A stretch of 64,000 nucleotides of DNA from Lacticaseibacillus manihotivorans DSM 13343 = JCM 12514 (GCF_001435035.1 NZ_AZEU01000018.1:1-64000); one strand, 5' to 3'. Positions 45,538 to 54,508 are shown, numbered from the stretch's first letter. The notes: generated from the sequence alone by a model not told the origin. A program made the numbers and translations.

Positions 45538-45566
45538 TTGCTTTTTAGAACGAGTGTTCGTATAAT
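45538..45566 (+). promoter_or_regulatory. Promoter of the SOS-controlled small gene
   Basis: TTGCTT (45538-45543) and a perfect TATAAT (45561-45566) have 17-bp spacing. LexA box 1 fills the spacer end and touches the -10. Confidence 0.85.
45547..45560 (+). promoter_or_regulatory. LexA (DinR) operator 1
   Basis: AGAACGAGTGTTCG matches the Gram-positive SOS box GAAC-N4-GTTC. It lies directly before the -10, an ideal position to block RNA polymerase. Confidence 0.85.
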
Positions 45567-45576
45567 GAAATCATCA

Positions 45577-45590
45577 AGAACAAACGTTCG
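45577..45590 (+). promoter_or_regulatory. LexA (DinR) operator 2
   Basis: AGAACAAACGTTCG is a second GAAC-N4-GTTC box, 30 bp (about three helical turns) downstream of box 1 and abutting the ribosome site GGAGGAG, suggesting cooperative repression. Confidence 0.85.
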
Positions 45591-45601
45591 GAGGAGTCAT
45601 C

Positions 45602-45901
45602 ATGGAAAACAAAGCCCAAACTTTTCAAACAGTACGTCACAATCTCATGGCGTCATATCGGCAATTTTTTGCCTTAGAAGCGCCAAAGTTGACCATGCCT
45701 GCTGCTCAACTCCAGCATAACACGGCGCAAAGCTTAGCGCGGCATTATCGCGTGGCCGTATTTTTCAAAGATGACTCCCCGGCATTGGTTGGTCACTTCA
45801 CGCGGCAGTTAGATGAACATCGCTTCATCTTGCAAGCTTATCAAAGCAACTTGGTGCGCGTGGTATCTGAAGCTGAAATCAGCTTCATCAAACGCGTTTA
45901 A
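45602..45901 (+). CDS. SOS-regulated small protein, unknown function
   Basis: The 99-aa protein starts at ATG 45602, after GGAGGAG, and is controlled by a sigma-A promoter with two LexA boxes, so it should be induced by DNA damage. It has no membrane segment. The C-terminal half (VAVFFKDDSPALVGHF, then QAYQSNLVRVVSEAEIS) looks like a small beta-rich fold; a distant relation to YolD-like SOS proteins is possible but I cannot confirm it. It is monocistronic with a good terminator, next to a patatin gene and an IS110 element, and near recN. Confidence 0.85.
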   Translation: MENKAQTFQTVRHNLMASYRQFFALEAPKLTMPAAQLQHNTAQSLARHYRVAVFFKDDSPALVGHFTRQLDEHRFILQAYQSNLVRVVSEAEISFIKRV

Positions 45902-45910
45902 CGAAGCACT

Positions 45911-45946
45911 CAGCCGTCTTGAACCCTTCGAGTTCAAGGCGGCTTT
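45911..45946 (+). terminator. Terminator after the SOS gene
   Basis: GCCGTCTTGAAC and GTTCAAGGCGGC form a strong stem followed by six T on the plus strand. Confidence 0.92.
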
Positions 45947-45961
45947 TTTCTACCACTAGTC

Positions 45962-45996
45962 AAGAGAAAGTTGCTATATTAGGCTTTCTCTTTTTG
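45962..45996 (+). terminator. Second terminator-like hairpin near the IS110 right end
   Basis: AGAGAAAG and CTTTCTCT pair across a 13-nt loop and TTTTT follows on the plus strand. It could shield the IS from readthrough or belong to the flank. Confidence 0.6.
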
Positions 45997-46136
45997 TTTA
46001 GCTAGTTTTTTCGTCATCATCTTTGTAGAGACTCTGCTTGGTATGTTATTTACCAGTTTTTGCGTACATTAAACACGCCCACCCCAAATCCTGAATTTTG
46101 AGATGCTATAATAGACTTAAATGATCTTCGACTTTA

Positions 46137-47339
46137 CTATCCGGCCAAGGACTTTTTCGGGTCGAAGTAATCATTGTTTATGACTAGGTGGTAAAGGGTC
46201 CTGATAAGGCGGCTCATTGCCCCAATGGTGATCATCTTCGTCCGTTTGGTCGAAGATGATCGCTTTTTATTTTGGTAATAGTTGCTAATATTGGATGGAT
46301 TGTACCTTGCGGTGCTGACAATGTTCATGATTGTGCGGTACAGGATCTTCCGTGCGTAGGCATTACCGCGCTTACTGATGCCACTTTTCATCACGTGATC
46401 ACCTGATTCATACCGAATCAAGTCGATGCCGATATATCGGTTGATCGCATTAGCACTATGGAATCGACGGATATCGCCTAGCTCACCAATCAAGCACATC
46501 ACAGTCTTAATCCCAATCCCGGGAAACGAAAGAAGATACTTCACTTCATCTAGGCCTTGTGATAGCTGTGTCATTTCATCAATGATTTCGTTCTTTAGGC
46601 CATCGAGACGCTCAGCTTCTTGTGCTAAATACACGACAGCCCTGACGGCATGCGCATTTGATGATACTGATGCCGCACATCGCTCTGCTAAATTTAGGAG
46701 TTTATCAGCGATTTTTAAAGCGCGCTGAACACCCATATTCTTAGGCGTCGCATCAAGAATTTGATCTGCTAACTCACTGACACCGTATTCCAAGACGAAG
46801 TCTGGATGGGCAAAACGCTGCACAAGGTGCCAATACAGACCACCATCTTGCTTGCTGAGGACATGCTCCAGCTCTGGAAAGGTGAGTTGGAGTGCTTTGT
46901 GGAGCCGATTCTTAGCGCGGACAACGTCATCGTTATAATCTTGATATGTCCTTTCCAGGTCGTGAAGTTCGCTATAAACCGGCGCTTGTTGATATGTCGG
47001 TTTGTAGTGATGCTTCTTCATCGCTAACGCTAACCCACGCGCATCAAGTGCATCAGTTTTATCATGTCGAAAGCTCGCCATATCGATCTTTGATCGAAGT
47101 GGATTAATCTCCGTGTACTGCCAGTTACTCCGCTGTAAATAAGCGCGCAGGCTTCTTGAATAGATCCCCGTTGATTCAAAGATAATTTGAGGCTCTGTGA
47201 AGCTGTTCAGCTCATCTTCAAGTGTTTGATATCCTGGCACATCACTTGTGATCTTGAACTCCTTGATAAACGTTTCGTCCACTAACACCGCTACGTTGGC
47301 GGTTGCTTTGCTGACATCAATTCCAAAAATACATTCCAT
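46137..47339 (-). CDS. IS110-family transposase (DEDD recombinase)
   Basis: The 400-aa protein has the N-terminal RuvC-like DEDD domain (Asp8 in GIDVSK, Glu55 in FESTG, Asp96 and Asp99 in KTDALDARG), a central coiled coil and the C-terminal Tnp domain with PGIGIKTVMCLIGELGD, YIGID and KSGISKRGNAYARKIL with its candidate catalytic serine. All key residues are present, so it may be active. ATG 47339 follows AGGTGG. IS110 enzymes act with a bridge RNA encoded in the element's non-coding end. Composition is more AT-rich than the neighbours, which fits mobile DNA. Confidence 0.93.
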   Translation of the reverse strand: MECIFGIDVSKATANVAVLVDETFIKEFKITSDVPGYQTLEDELNSFTEPQIIFESTGIYSRSLRAYLQRSNWQYTEINPLRSKIDMASFRHDKTDALDARGLALAMKKHHYKPTYQQAPVYSELHDLERTYQDYNDDVVRAKNRLHKALQLTFPELEHVLSKQDGGLYWHLVQRFAHPDFVLEYGVSELADQILDATPKNMGVQRALKIADKLLNLAERCAASVSSNAHAVRAVVYLAQEAERLDGLKNEIIDEMTQLSQGLDEVKYLLSFPGIGIKTVMCLIGELGDIRRFHSANAINRYIGIDLIRYESGDHVMKSGISKRGNAYARKILYRTIMNIVSTARYNPSNISNYYQNKKRSSSTKRTKMITIGAMSRLIRTLYHLVINNDYFDPKKSLAG

Positions 47340-47344
47340 TCTGA

Positions 47345-47536
47345 ACACCACCTAAATTGAAGTTGCTCCATCAATTCACTCAGCTCAATTTTCAATACAC
47401 GGCGTCAAGCGCCAACAGTCTTCGAACGAGTTCCTTGGTGAATCTGCGAAGTTGCCAGTTTGCGTTCCGACGTCAAAGCGTCATAAAAAGCCCTACGACA
47501 TGTCAACTTCGACACCACTTTATCAGAGAAACAAAA
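47345..47536 (-). ncRNA. Candidate IS110 bridge RNA region
   Basis: Between the transposase start and the strong hairpin at 47537-47576 lies about 190 nt of non-coding DNA. On the minus strand CGAAGTTG (47511-47504) pairs with CAACTTCG (47454-47447), closing a loop that contains the hairpin GACG-CTTTGA-CGTC; further on lies GGCG-CTTGA-CGCC. In IS110-group elements the bridge RNA that pairs with target and donor is encoded here. Guide loops cannot be assigned without the element ends. Confidence 0.5.
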
Positions 47537-47576
47537 AGTGGTGAACCACGATTCCGTCGAATCATGATTCACCACT
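47537..47576. repeat. 18-bp-arm palindrome in IS110 left flank
   Basis: AGTGGTGAACCACGATTC (47537) faces a near-perfect complement ending at 47576, with loop CGTC; on the minus strand TTTTTG follows. It could be a terminator blocking recN readthrough or a structural end of the IS. Confidence 0.8.
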
Positions 47577-47604
47577 AAGGTTAGACTGTTTGCGTGCACC
47601 AAAC

Positions 47605-47632
47605 AAAAAAGATCAGCGGATTTGCTGACCTC
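47605..47632 (-). terminator. Terminator after recN
   Basis: GAGGTCAGC and GCTGATC pair on the minus strand with six T after, just past the recN stop. It ends the folD-to-recN unit. Confidence 0.85.
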
Positions 47633-47638
47633 TCAAGG

Positions 47639-49342
47639 TTATTGCCGTAATTGTTCGCGCGTCGTCGCTGCCATTTTCAATAACTCACTGGCATGTTCCA
47701 GCGCTAATTCCGTCACGGTATCCCCAGCTAACATCCGCGCGATTTCATCGACGCGTTGGGTTTGGGTCAATGGCGTGACGGTGGTTTTAGTCCGACCATC
47801 CGCCACCGCTTTTTGAATCAAGTACTCATGATCACTCATGGCAGCCACTTGAGGCAAATGTGTGATGCACAAGACCTGCGACTGGGTGGCGATGGTTGAG
47901 ATCTTATTGGCAATGGCCTGCGCCACGCGCCCAGAAACCCCAGTGTCCACTTCATCAAAGATAATGCTGGTGACGCCATCAGATTTGGCAAAAATCGTCT
48001 TCAACGCCAACATGATCCGGGATAATTCCCCACCACTGGCAATTTTGGCCAAAGGCTTCGCCGCTTCACCAGGGTTAGTTTGAATATAAAATTCCACCAC
48101 GTCTAACCCATCTGGGCGCTCTGCGTTGTGCGCTACTGGCGTAAACTGAACGGAAAAAATGGTTTTGGCCATGTACAGCGCCGCCAGTTGTTGATGGATG
48201 GCATCCACTAAGGCTTTGGCTGTGGTTTTCCGCGCTTTGGTGAGCTTGGCGCCAACCGCTAACAACTGCTCATGTTGTTTTTCGACTTGGGCTTCGAGAT
48301 CCGAGGCATCCGCATCAAAAGCTTCCATGTTGGCTAATTCTTCAGCGGCTTTTTGCCCATAGGCGATCACTTTTGGCAGGGAATCGCCATATTTGCGTTC
48401 CAACTGTAAGAATAATTCCAAGCGCTTTTCAATGTCATCTAAGCGCCCTTCATCAAACGTTTGATCATCGACTTGCCGCGCCAGGTCGCTTTGCACATCT
48501 TGCAAGGTGTAATACGCGGATTCCAACTCGCTGGCGATACTAGCAAACGCCGGATCTAAATCCGCGATTTCTTGCATATTGCGCATGGCTTCAGCGATTT
48601 GGTCTAAAGGATTGACGTCATCTTCATCTGACAACACCGCGGCCGAAGCATTCAACGCGGTGGAAATCCGCTGGAAATTAGCCAGACGATCACGTTCAGC
48701 GGTCAAAGTCGTTTCTTCGTCAGCATGCAAATTGGCACTTTGAATTTCTTGAACTTGAAATTGCAACATATCCAAACGCTGCGCCCATTCTTGCTCGTTG
48801 GCTTGTTTTTTGCGCAAAGCCGATGCGGTGTGTTGATACTGGGCATAAAGGGTTTGATATTCAGATAATAATTCTTGCAAATGGTCATCGCCGAATTGAT
48901 CGAGCAAGCCAAGATGCGACTCTGGATGCACCAGCTGTTGGTGTTCGTTTTGCCCGTGGATATCGACTAAGGTTTCACCAACTGCCCGCAATGTCGAGGT
49001 ATTGACCAAATGACCATTCACCCGACAAATATTGCGCCCTGAGGCATAAATGTCGCGTTGCAACAACACACTGGCATCATCAGTATCCAAATCAAATTGC
49101 TTGAGCACGGCGACGGTTTTGGGATTGCTAGTTGCATCAAACAAGCCTTGCAGTTCCGCTTTGGCCGCCCCAGTGCGCACAAAATCCGTGCGCCCGCGAC
49201 TGCCAGCTAACAAACTGACGGCATCGATAATGATCGACTTGCCGGCACCGGTTTCCCCAGTCAACGCGGTCATGCCAGTTTCAAAACTCAATTCCAAATG
49301 GTCGATAATCGCAAAATCATGGATCACTAATTCTTGTAACAT
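47639..49342 (-). CDS. recN: DNA repair protein RecN
   Basis: RecN is an SMC-like ATPase that gathers DNA ends at double-strand breaks. The 567-aa protein has Walker A GETGAGKSI near residue 31, two coiled-coil arms (about 155-340) and the C-terminal KIASGGELSRIMLALK signature with FDEVDTGVSG Walker B. ATG 49342 lies 4 nt after the argR stop with GGGTGA. The argR-recN pair is conserved in Firmicutes. Confidence 0.95.
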   Translation of the reverse strand: MLQELVIHDFAIIDHLELSFETGMTALTGETGAGKSIIIDAVSLLAGSRGRTDFVRTGAAKAELQGLFDATSNPKTVAVLKQFDLDTDDASVLLQRDIYASGRNICRVNGHLVNTSTLRAVGETLVDIHGQNEHQQLVHPESHLGLLDQFGDDHLQELLSEYQTLYAQYQHTASALRKKQANEQEWAQRLDMLQFQVQEIQSANLHADEETTLTAERDRLANFQRISTALNASAAVLSDEDDVNPLDQIAEAMRNMQEIADLDPAFASIASELESAYYTLQDVQSDLARQVDDQTFDEGRLDDIEKRLELFLQLERKYGDSLPKVIAYGQKAAEELANMEAFDADASDLEAQVEKQHEQLLAVGAKLTKARKTTAKALVDAIHQQLAALYMAKTIFSVQFTPVAHNAERPDGLDVVEFYIQTNPGEAAKPLAKIASGGELSRIMLALKTIFAKSDGVTSIIFDEVDTGVSGRVAQAIANKISTIATQSQVLCITHLPQVAAMSDHEYLIQKAVADGRTKTTVTPLTQTQRVDEIARMLAGDTVTELALEHASELLKMAATTREQLRQ

Positions 49343-49346
49343 CGCG

Positions 49347-49799
49347 TCACCCAACCATCGCGTCGATCATTTCAAGCACTTCTTTGGCTTGAGCAGTCCC
49401 GCGACATACGATCAAAATCGCAGCATCGCCTGCGATCGTGGCAAAAATGCGCTGATCATGTAATTGATCGATCAAATTGCCAACGGCTGGCGCGGTACCG
49501 GGATTCATCACCAAATGGACGAATTGATCCATGCGATCCCCATGGCGATACGCTGCGGCTAACGTGCGGCGCAGTTTATCTAACGGCGACAATTGCTTTT
49601 CCAAAGGCAGTGAATAGCGATAGCGCCCGCCAGTCGTCGGCACTTTTACCAATTGCATGTCTTTGATGTCGCGCGAGATCGTGGCTTGCGTCACTGGCAC
49701 GCCATCAGCTTCAAGTGCCGTCACAAAATCACTTTGCCGCTCGATGACTTGATCTTTGATCAATTGTTTGAGGTATGCTTGTCGTTCATTTTTTTGCAT
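49347..49799 (-). CDS. argR: Arginine repressor family regulator (ArgR/AhrC)
   Basis: The 150-aa protein has the N-terminal winged helix (VTQATISRDIKDMQLVKV) and the C-terminal hexamerisation and arginine-binding domain with IAGDAAILIVCRG, where the GDAAIL-type aspartate pair is reduced to GDA. It is the copy next to recN. Targets are arginine metabolism genes outside the window. AGGTGG precedes its ATG. Confidence 0.93.
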   Translation of the reverse strand: MQKNERQAYLKQLIKDQVIERQSDFVTALEADGVPVTQATISRDIKDMQLVKVPTTGGRYRYSLPLEKQLSPLDKLRRTLAAAYRHGDRMDQFVHLVMNPGTAPAVGNLIDQLHDQRIFATIAGDAAILIVCRGTAQAKEVLEMIDAMVG

Positions 49800-49852
49800 C
49801 TAAAGGCCACCTTTACTGAAATCGTTATCACTAGCTTAACGCAAAGCCATGA

Positions 49853-50677
49853 TTAATGAAACTTCGGCTTTAATTCCGCATAAGCTGACGCCAAAGTGTC
49901 ATCGACACTGACAGAATCGGCTTTAACGCCGGTGACATCCCCATTTTGTAAATGGATCAAAAATTCAATATTGCCTTCCCCACCTTTGATCGGTGAGAAA
50001 TCCAACCCCAGCACATTAAATCCAGCGCCTAAAGCAAAGTCCACGATCATGTTCAACACCATGCGATGCACTTCCGGATCGCGCACAATGCCTTTTTTGC
50101 CGACATTGGCTGGACCGGCTTCAAACTGCGGCTTGATCAACGCCACGGCATGACCACCAGGTTGTAAAATCGACTTCAATGGTGGCAAGATCAGCTTCAA
50201 GGAAATAAAGGACACATCGGTCATGGCAAACTCAACTGGGCCATCAGTGAAGTCTTCTGGCTTGGAATACCGGAAGTTCACCCGCTCCATCACATTCACT
50301 CGCGGATCTTCGCGCAATTTCCAAGCCAATTGGTTGTAGCCCACATCTAAGGCGTAAGACATTTTTGCCCCGGCTTGCAAGGCAACATCCGTAAAGCCAC
50401 CAGTGGACGCACCGATGTCTAACACCGTCAAGCCCGTTAAGTCGATGCCAAACACGTCCAACGCTTTGGACAACTTCAAGCCGCCACGCGACACATAAGG
50501 CATGGTTTTGCCTTTGACGTGCAAAATGCTGTCAGCGGCGATTTTGACCCCTGGCTTATCCAAGCGTTCATTGTTTTGATCATAAACTTCGCCAGCCATC
50601 ACGGCACGCTTAGCTTGTTCGCGGGACAAAAACAACCCTTGTTCTACTAATAAGACATCGATGCGTTCTTTACTCAT
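49853..50677 (-). CDS. tlyA: TlyA-family rRNA methyltransferase (hemolysin A-like)
   Basis: The 274-aa protein combines an N-terminal S4 RNA-binding domain (KERIDVLLVEQGLFLSREQAKRAV in two parts) with an FtsJ-type methyltransferase (LDIGASTGGFTDVALQ, MTDVSFISLKLILP). Family members methylate the 2'-OH of rRNA cytidines. It lies between ispA and argR as in other Firmicutes. Any haemolytic role is an old label and not supported here. Confidence 0.92.
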   Translation of the reverse strand: MSKERIDVLLVEQGLFLSREQAKRAVMAGEVYDQNNERLDKPGVKIAADSILHVKGKTMPYVSRGGLKLSKALDVFGIDLTGLTVLDIGASTGGFTDVALQAGAKMSYALDVGYNQLAWKLREDPRVNVMERVNFRYSKPEDFTDGPVEFAMTDVSFISLKLILPPLKSILQPGGHAVALIKPQFEAGPANVGKKGIVRDPEVHRMVLNMIVDFALGAGFNVLGLDFSPIKGGEGNIEFLIHLQNGDVTGVKADSVSVDDTLASAYAELKPKFH

Positions 50678-50689
50678 GAATTCCTCTTC

Positions 50690-51550
50690 TTATGCGTCAA
50701 AATACGTTAAAAATGCAGCTAGTTCTGGTACCGGTTTGGACAGTTGCGCCAACGCATCCTGTGCTTGTTGGACTTGTTCAGCTAAGGCCGCGCGCGCCCC
50801 ATCCAATCCTAAAAGGGCTGGATAAGTGTTCTTAGCTTCAGCGATATCTTTGTTTGCCGTTTTGCCAAGGGCTTGGGTGGATTTGGTACGGTCATTGATA
50901 TCATCTTGGATCTGAAAAGCTAACCCAAAACTGGCGGCAAACTGATGCAAGGCTTGCGCATCCGCTGACGACACTTGGGCTAACACCGCCCCCATATCCA
51001 CCGCAGTCGCGAGCAAGGCCCCAGTTTTTAAAGCGTGCAAGTGCTTGAGCTCAGCTAAGCTTAAATGGTGATGTTCGCCTTCAATATCCAACACTTGCCC
51101 GCCGACCATGCCATTGGCGCCAACAGCTTGCGCAAATAGTTGCAAACACTTGGCCAACTGGGCGGGACTGGTTTTGGTTTGGCTCAGCAATTCAAATGCC
51201 GATGATTGCAAGCCATCTCCAGCTAAAATCGCTAGCGCTTCACCAAATTTTTTATGACTCGTCGGATTGCCGCGGCGCAAATCATCATTGTCCATGGCGG
51301 GCAGATCATCATGGATCAACGAATAAGTGTGCAAACACTCTAACCCAGCCGCTGCTAGCATCGCGTCTGCGACTGAACTATCAAAGCTGGCCACTGTCGC
51401 GAGCAACAATAATGGGCGTAGCCGTTTACCACCAGCGAACAATGAATACCGCATGGCGTCTTGCAACGATTTGGTGGTGATGGTATTTAAATGGGCGTCA
51501 AGGGTCGCCATCACTAAGGGTTTGTACGCCTCAGTCTCTGGCTTAAGCAT
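50690..51550 (-). CDS. ispA: Polyprenyl (farnesyl/geranyl) diphosphate synthase
   Basis: The 286-aa enzyme condenses isopentenyl diphosphate with allylic diphosphates, feeding undecaprenyl-phosphate and wall synthesis. First aspartate-rich motif [13 protein letters not shown], second QIQDDINDR, and [12 protein letters not shown] at the start are visible. I prefer ATG 51550, which overlaps the xseB stop by 8 nt; an upstream frame extension is inside xseB. There is no strong ribosome site, so translation is probably coupled. Confidence 0.93.
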   Translation of the reverse strand: MLKPETEAYKPLVMATLDAHLNTITTKSLQDAMRYSLFAGGKRLRPLLLLATVASFDSSVADAMLAAAGLECLHTYSLIHDDLPAMDNDDLRRGNPTSHKKFGEALAILAGDGLQSSAFELLSQTKTSPAQLAKCLQLFAQAVGANGMVGGQVLDIEGEHHHLSLAELKHLHALKTGALLATAVDMGAVLAQVSSADAQALHQFAASFGLAFQIQDDINDRTKSTQALGKTANKDIAEAKNTYPALLGLDGARAALAEQVQQAQDALAQLSKPVPELAAFLTYFDA

Positions 51551-51764
51551 GATCTGGATCAAACGCTTTGACAGCACCGTCATCAGTGACTTCTTTGGTG
51601 ACCGCTTGTTCCGCGTCTTTCAGGGTGGTTTCGAGTTTTTGGGACAATTGGACACCGGTTTTAAATTGGGCCAAGGCTTGTTCCAAAGGCACATCCCCTT
51701 GTTCCAATTGCGCGACGATTTTTTCCAGTTGCGCTAAGTTGTCTTCAAATGTTGGTTCAGCCAT
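51543..51764 (-). CDS. xseB: Exodeoxyribonuclease VII small subunit
   Basis: The 73-aa protein has [26 protein letters not shown] (in parts), the helical hairpin that binds the XseA C-terminus. Exo VII degrades single-stranded DNA. ATG 51764 overlaps the xseA stop by 8 nt with GGAGAA upstream, and its own stop overlaps ispA, giving a tightly coupled xseA-xseB-ispA series. Confidence 0.94.
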   Translation of the reverse strand: MAEPTFEDNLAQLEKIVAQLEQGDVPLEQALAQFKTGVQLSQKLETTLKDAEQAVTKEVTDDGAVKAFDPDHA

Positions 51765-53109
51765 TTGCGTTGTTCTCCTTTGCATTTAACACCCGCGCGG
51801 TAACTTCACCATCTTGGGTGTGAATGGTCACTGCCGAGTCGACTTGATAATCAGCCGTTGCTTTTAACATTTTACCATTTTCATCGGTGACATAGGTGTA
51901 TCCTCGGCCTAAGATCTTCAACGGACTCAAATGATCCAAGCCAGCCACCGCTGATTGCATCGCTTGACGTTTATTCGTTAATTCCACTGCCGTTGCTTGA
52001 TTTAAGCGCTGGCGCAGTTGTTGCACCACTTGGGCTTGCGTATTTAAGCGCAATTGTAAGTTTCGCGGCGCCAAGGCTGTGCGACACAAGGACACCCGAT
52101 GGGCCAAAACGTCTAATTGACTTTGCATCACTTGATTTAAGCGGGTGCGCAGTTGATCCACTTGTTGCACATATTGATCATATAAACGATTCGGTTGGGT
52201 CAAAACCACACTTTTTTGACTGCGGGCCAGGCGCTCTTGCAATGCCGTTAAGCGATTTTGCATGGCGGCAGTAATGCGACTGCGGTATTGCGCAATGCCA
52301 TTGAGCGCATCCACCAAAGTCACTGGCGTCACCAACTCAGCGGCAGCAGTTGGCGTTGCGGCGCGATGATCAGCCACAAAATCCACAATAGTCGTGTCGG
52401 TTTCATGCCCAACTGACGACACGACCGGCATCGGCATTTCAAGCACGGCCTGCGCCACCGTTTCATCATTAAACGGCCACAAGTCTTCGATCGAACCCCC
52501 ACCACGGCCGATGATCACCGCATCATAATCGCCATTTTCAGCGACGCGATGCAATTGCCGCACCAAGTCTTTAGCCGAGCCATCCCCTTGCACCACAGCA
52601 GGGTAAAGAGTTAATTGCAATCCAGGGTAGCGTCGGGCAACGGTGGTGCGAATATCTTGGATCACCGCACCACTGGGACTCGTGATCACAGCCACCTTAG
52701 TCGGAAATTGCCGCAAAGGGCGCTGATTTTGGGCAAAGGCCCCCGCTTTTTCAAGCTTGGCTTTAAGTTGCTCATAGGCTTGATAAAAAGCCCCGACGCC
52801 ATCTGGTTCCATGTGTTCGATGACGATTTGATATTGGCCACTGGCTGCATACATCGTCACACGCCCAACTACTAACACTTTCATCCCAGATTCTGGGGTG
52901 AATTTGAGTTTACTGAAAGCAGACTTAAACATCACTGCCGAAATTTTGGCATGATCATCTTTTAAGGAAAAATACTGATGCCCAGGCCGCAAACGAAAAT
53001 TCGATAATTCGCCAGTTAAATAAACCCGGCCCAAGTACGGATCTTGATCAAATTTGCGTTGTAAATACGCTGATAGCGTGGTGACACTGAGATATTCATG
53101 CGTCGGCAT
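51757..53109 (-). CDS. xseA: Exodeoxyribonuclease VII large subunit
   Basis: The 450-aa catalytic subunit has an N-terminal OB fold ([19 protein letters not shown] in parts), the central nuclease domain ([58 protein letters not shown] in parts) and a C-terminal coiled coil. The length fits. It overlaps the folD stop by 14 nt with AGAGG before the ATG. Confidence 0.95.
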   Translation of the reverse strand: MPTHEYLSVTTLSAYLQRKFDQDPYLGRVYLTGELSNFRLRPGHQYFSLKDDHAKISAVMFKSAFSKLKFTPESGMKVLVVGRVTMYAASGQYQIVIEHMEPDGVGAFYQAYEQLKAKLEKAGAFAQNQRPLRQFPTKVAVITSPSGAVIQDIRTTVARRYPGLQLTLYPAVVQGDGSAKDLVRQLHRVAENGDYDAVIIGRGGGSIEDLWPFNDETVAQAVLEMPMPVVSSVGHETDTTIVDFVADHRAATPTAAAELVTPVTLVDALNGIAQYRSRITAAMQNRLTALQERLARSQKSVVLTQPNRLYDQYVQQVDQLRTRLNQVMQSQLDVLAHRVSLCRTALAPRNLQLRLNTQAQVVQQLRQRLNQATAVELTNKRQAMQSAVAGLDHLSPLKILGRGYTYVTDENGKMLKATADYQVDSAVTIHTQDGEVTARVLNAKENNANG

Positions 53110-53953
53110 GCACTCGCCTCTTTGCTAATTCGACTGTTTGTAACATTAAACTCGCGATGGTCATCGGGCCAACACCACCTGGCACTGGGGTGATTGCACT
53201 GGCGATCGGGGCCACTTGGGCATAATTTACATCCCCAACTAACTTACCTTCCGCATTGCGATCCATGCCAACATCGATCACAATGGCGCCAGGTTTCACC
53301 ATGTCTGCCGTGATCATTTCGGCGCGTCCGGTAGCGACCACCAACAAATCGGCTTGTGCACAAACTTTAGCCAAGTCTTTGGTTTTAGAATGTGCAATGG
53401 TGACCGTTGCGGAATGATTCAACAACAACGCCGCCATCGGCCGACCCACAATGTTGGAACGCCCGACGATCACGGCATTCATCCCAGTGACATCGATATG
53501 GTAATGATCTAATAGCGTCATGATCCCGTAAGGTGTCGAGGCGACAACTTGCGGCATATTGGTCCAAAGCTTCCCAACATTCATCGGGTGGAAGCCGTCG
53601 ACGTCTTTATTCGGATCGATAGCTTCGATCACCTTTTGTTCATCGATGTCTGCAGGTAATGGTAATTGCACCAAAATGCCATCGATGGTTGGATCTTCAT
53701 TGAGTTCCTCAATTTTGTTTAACAACTCAGTTTCTGTCGTGGTTTTTGGCATGCTGATCTGCAGGGAACGAATGCCCAAGCCATCAGCTCGGCGATGCTT
53801 GTTGCGCACGTAAATCGCGCTGGCTGGATCTTCACCCACTAAGATCACCGCTAAGCCTGGCGTAACGCCTTTGGTTTTTAATTCATCAACTGTTTGCTTT
53901 AATGCGATCATTAAGTCGTTGGCAGTTTGTTTGCCGTCAAGTACTGTCGTCAC
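53096..53953 (-). CDS. folD: Methylenetetrahydrofolate dehydrogenase/cyclohydrolase FolD
   Basis: FolD interconverts one-carbon folates for purine and formyl-Met synthesis. The 285-aa protein has YVRNKHRRADGLGI with the catalytic lysine, GILVQLPLPAD, NAVIVGRSNIVGRPMA and PVPGGVGPMTIASLM. It is first in the folD-xseAB-ispA-tlyA-argR-recN series. A promoter with TATAAT lies upstream. Confidence 0.95.
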   Translation of the reverse strand: MTTVLDGKQTANDLMIALKQTVDELKTKGVTPGLAVILVGEDPASAIYVRNKHRRADGLGIRSLQISMPKTTTETELLNKIEELNEDPTIDGILVQLPLPADIDEQKVIEAIDPNKDVDGFHPMNVGKLWTNMPQVVASTPYGIMTLLDHYHIDVTGMNAVIVGRSNIVGRPMAALLLNHSATVTIAHSKTKDLAKVCAQADLLVVATGRAEMITADMVKPGAIVIDVGMDRNAEGKLVGDVNYAQVAPIASAITPVPGGVGPMTIASLMLQTVELAKRRVHADA

Positions 53954-53989
53954 GATTGTGCCCTCCTAGGGTTTACCCATACCATTAAT

Positions 53990-54019
53990 ATTATACATTG
54001 TGATTGCATATTCAGTCCA
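53990..54019 (-). promoter_or_regulatory. Promoter of the folD operon
   Basis: On the minus strand TGGACT (54014-54019) and a perfect TATAAT (53990-53995) are separated by 18 bp, about 37 nt before the folD start. Confidence 0.65.
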
Positions 54020-54182
54020 ACGCTTATGCGTGAACTGTCAGCGACCCACCTCCTGAGCCGCTGAATGCGTCCTTCGATCCCGCTTACAAGCTACACCTGA
54101 ATCAAATTGTGCCAATTGCACGACAATCACTAATTGTGAATGACGATCACGTTCAAGTCATCGATTCTTGATCAGTCACTTC

Positions 54183-54417
54183 CGCAGATGGCAAAACATC
54201 GCGGAGGTGAACTGGACCATTGCCTGTGGCAGTGAAATCAAACATGACGCCGCTTTTTTTGGCGGCATGTGCAGATTTCACCGGCAAAAAATGAAACGAA
54301 GTGCCTTTCTTCGGTTCATTTTTTAGGCGTAAGCGCCTCGAACGGTTTTGGTTCGAGCGCTGCAGCCGGCCGCACGGCAACTGGTCCAGTTCACCGTAGT
54401 GATGCTTGGCCATCGGC
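54183..54417 (+). repeat. Family 1 cloverleaf element, copy C
   Basis: Arms at 54183-54224 and 54374-54417 share GGTGAACTGGACCA, TTGCC and GATGGC. They enclose helix I (GTGAAATC 54232-54239 with 54274-54281), helix II (54286-54295 with 54315-54324) and helix III (54333-54343 with 54351-54360). Linkers ACCGGCAAA, AGGCGTAAG and CCGGCCGCACGGCA match copies A and B. It fills most of the 555-nt gap between folD and nusB; nothing else is seen there apart from the folD promoter and nusB terminator. Confidence 0.87.
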
Positions 54418-54476
54418 ATTACAAGTCAGTCAATACTCGTGCATTGAAAAAATATTATCCGCCTAAAAATACGAAA

Positions 54477-54503
54477 AGCCGGGAATGCTGTCGCATCCCG
54501 GCC
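54477..54503 (-). terminator. Terminator after nusB
   Basis: GCCGGGATGC and GCATTCCCGGC pair around GACA on the minus strand and TTTTCG follows, directly after nusB. Confidence 0.85.
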
Positions 54504-54508
54504 AACGA

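Larger units (their letters stand above)
46040..47600 (-). mobile_element. IS110-family insertion element (approximate ends)
   Basis: An intact IS110-type transposase with long non-coding DNA on its 5' side marks this element. Ends are approximate: TGTACGCAAA-like sequence occurs past the transposase stop (near 46062 on the plus strand as TTTGCGTACA) and TGCACGCAAA near 47589-47598, a similarity that may mark the two ends. No terminal inverted repeats are seen, as expected for IS110. It lies between the SOS gene and recN. Confidence 0.75.

Noticed and set aside
53954-54150. Possible small gene upstream of folD
   Set aside because: No frame with a ribosome site; the segment is explained by the folD promoter and flank of a family 1 element.
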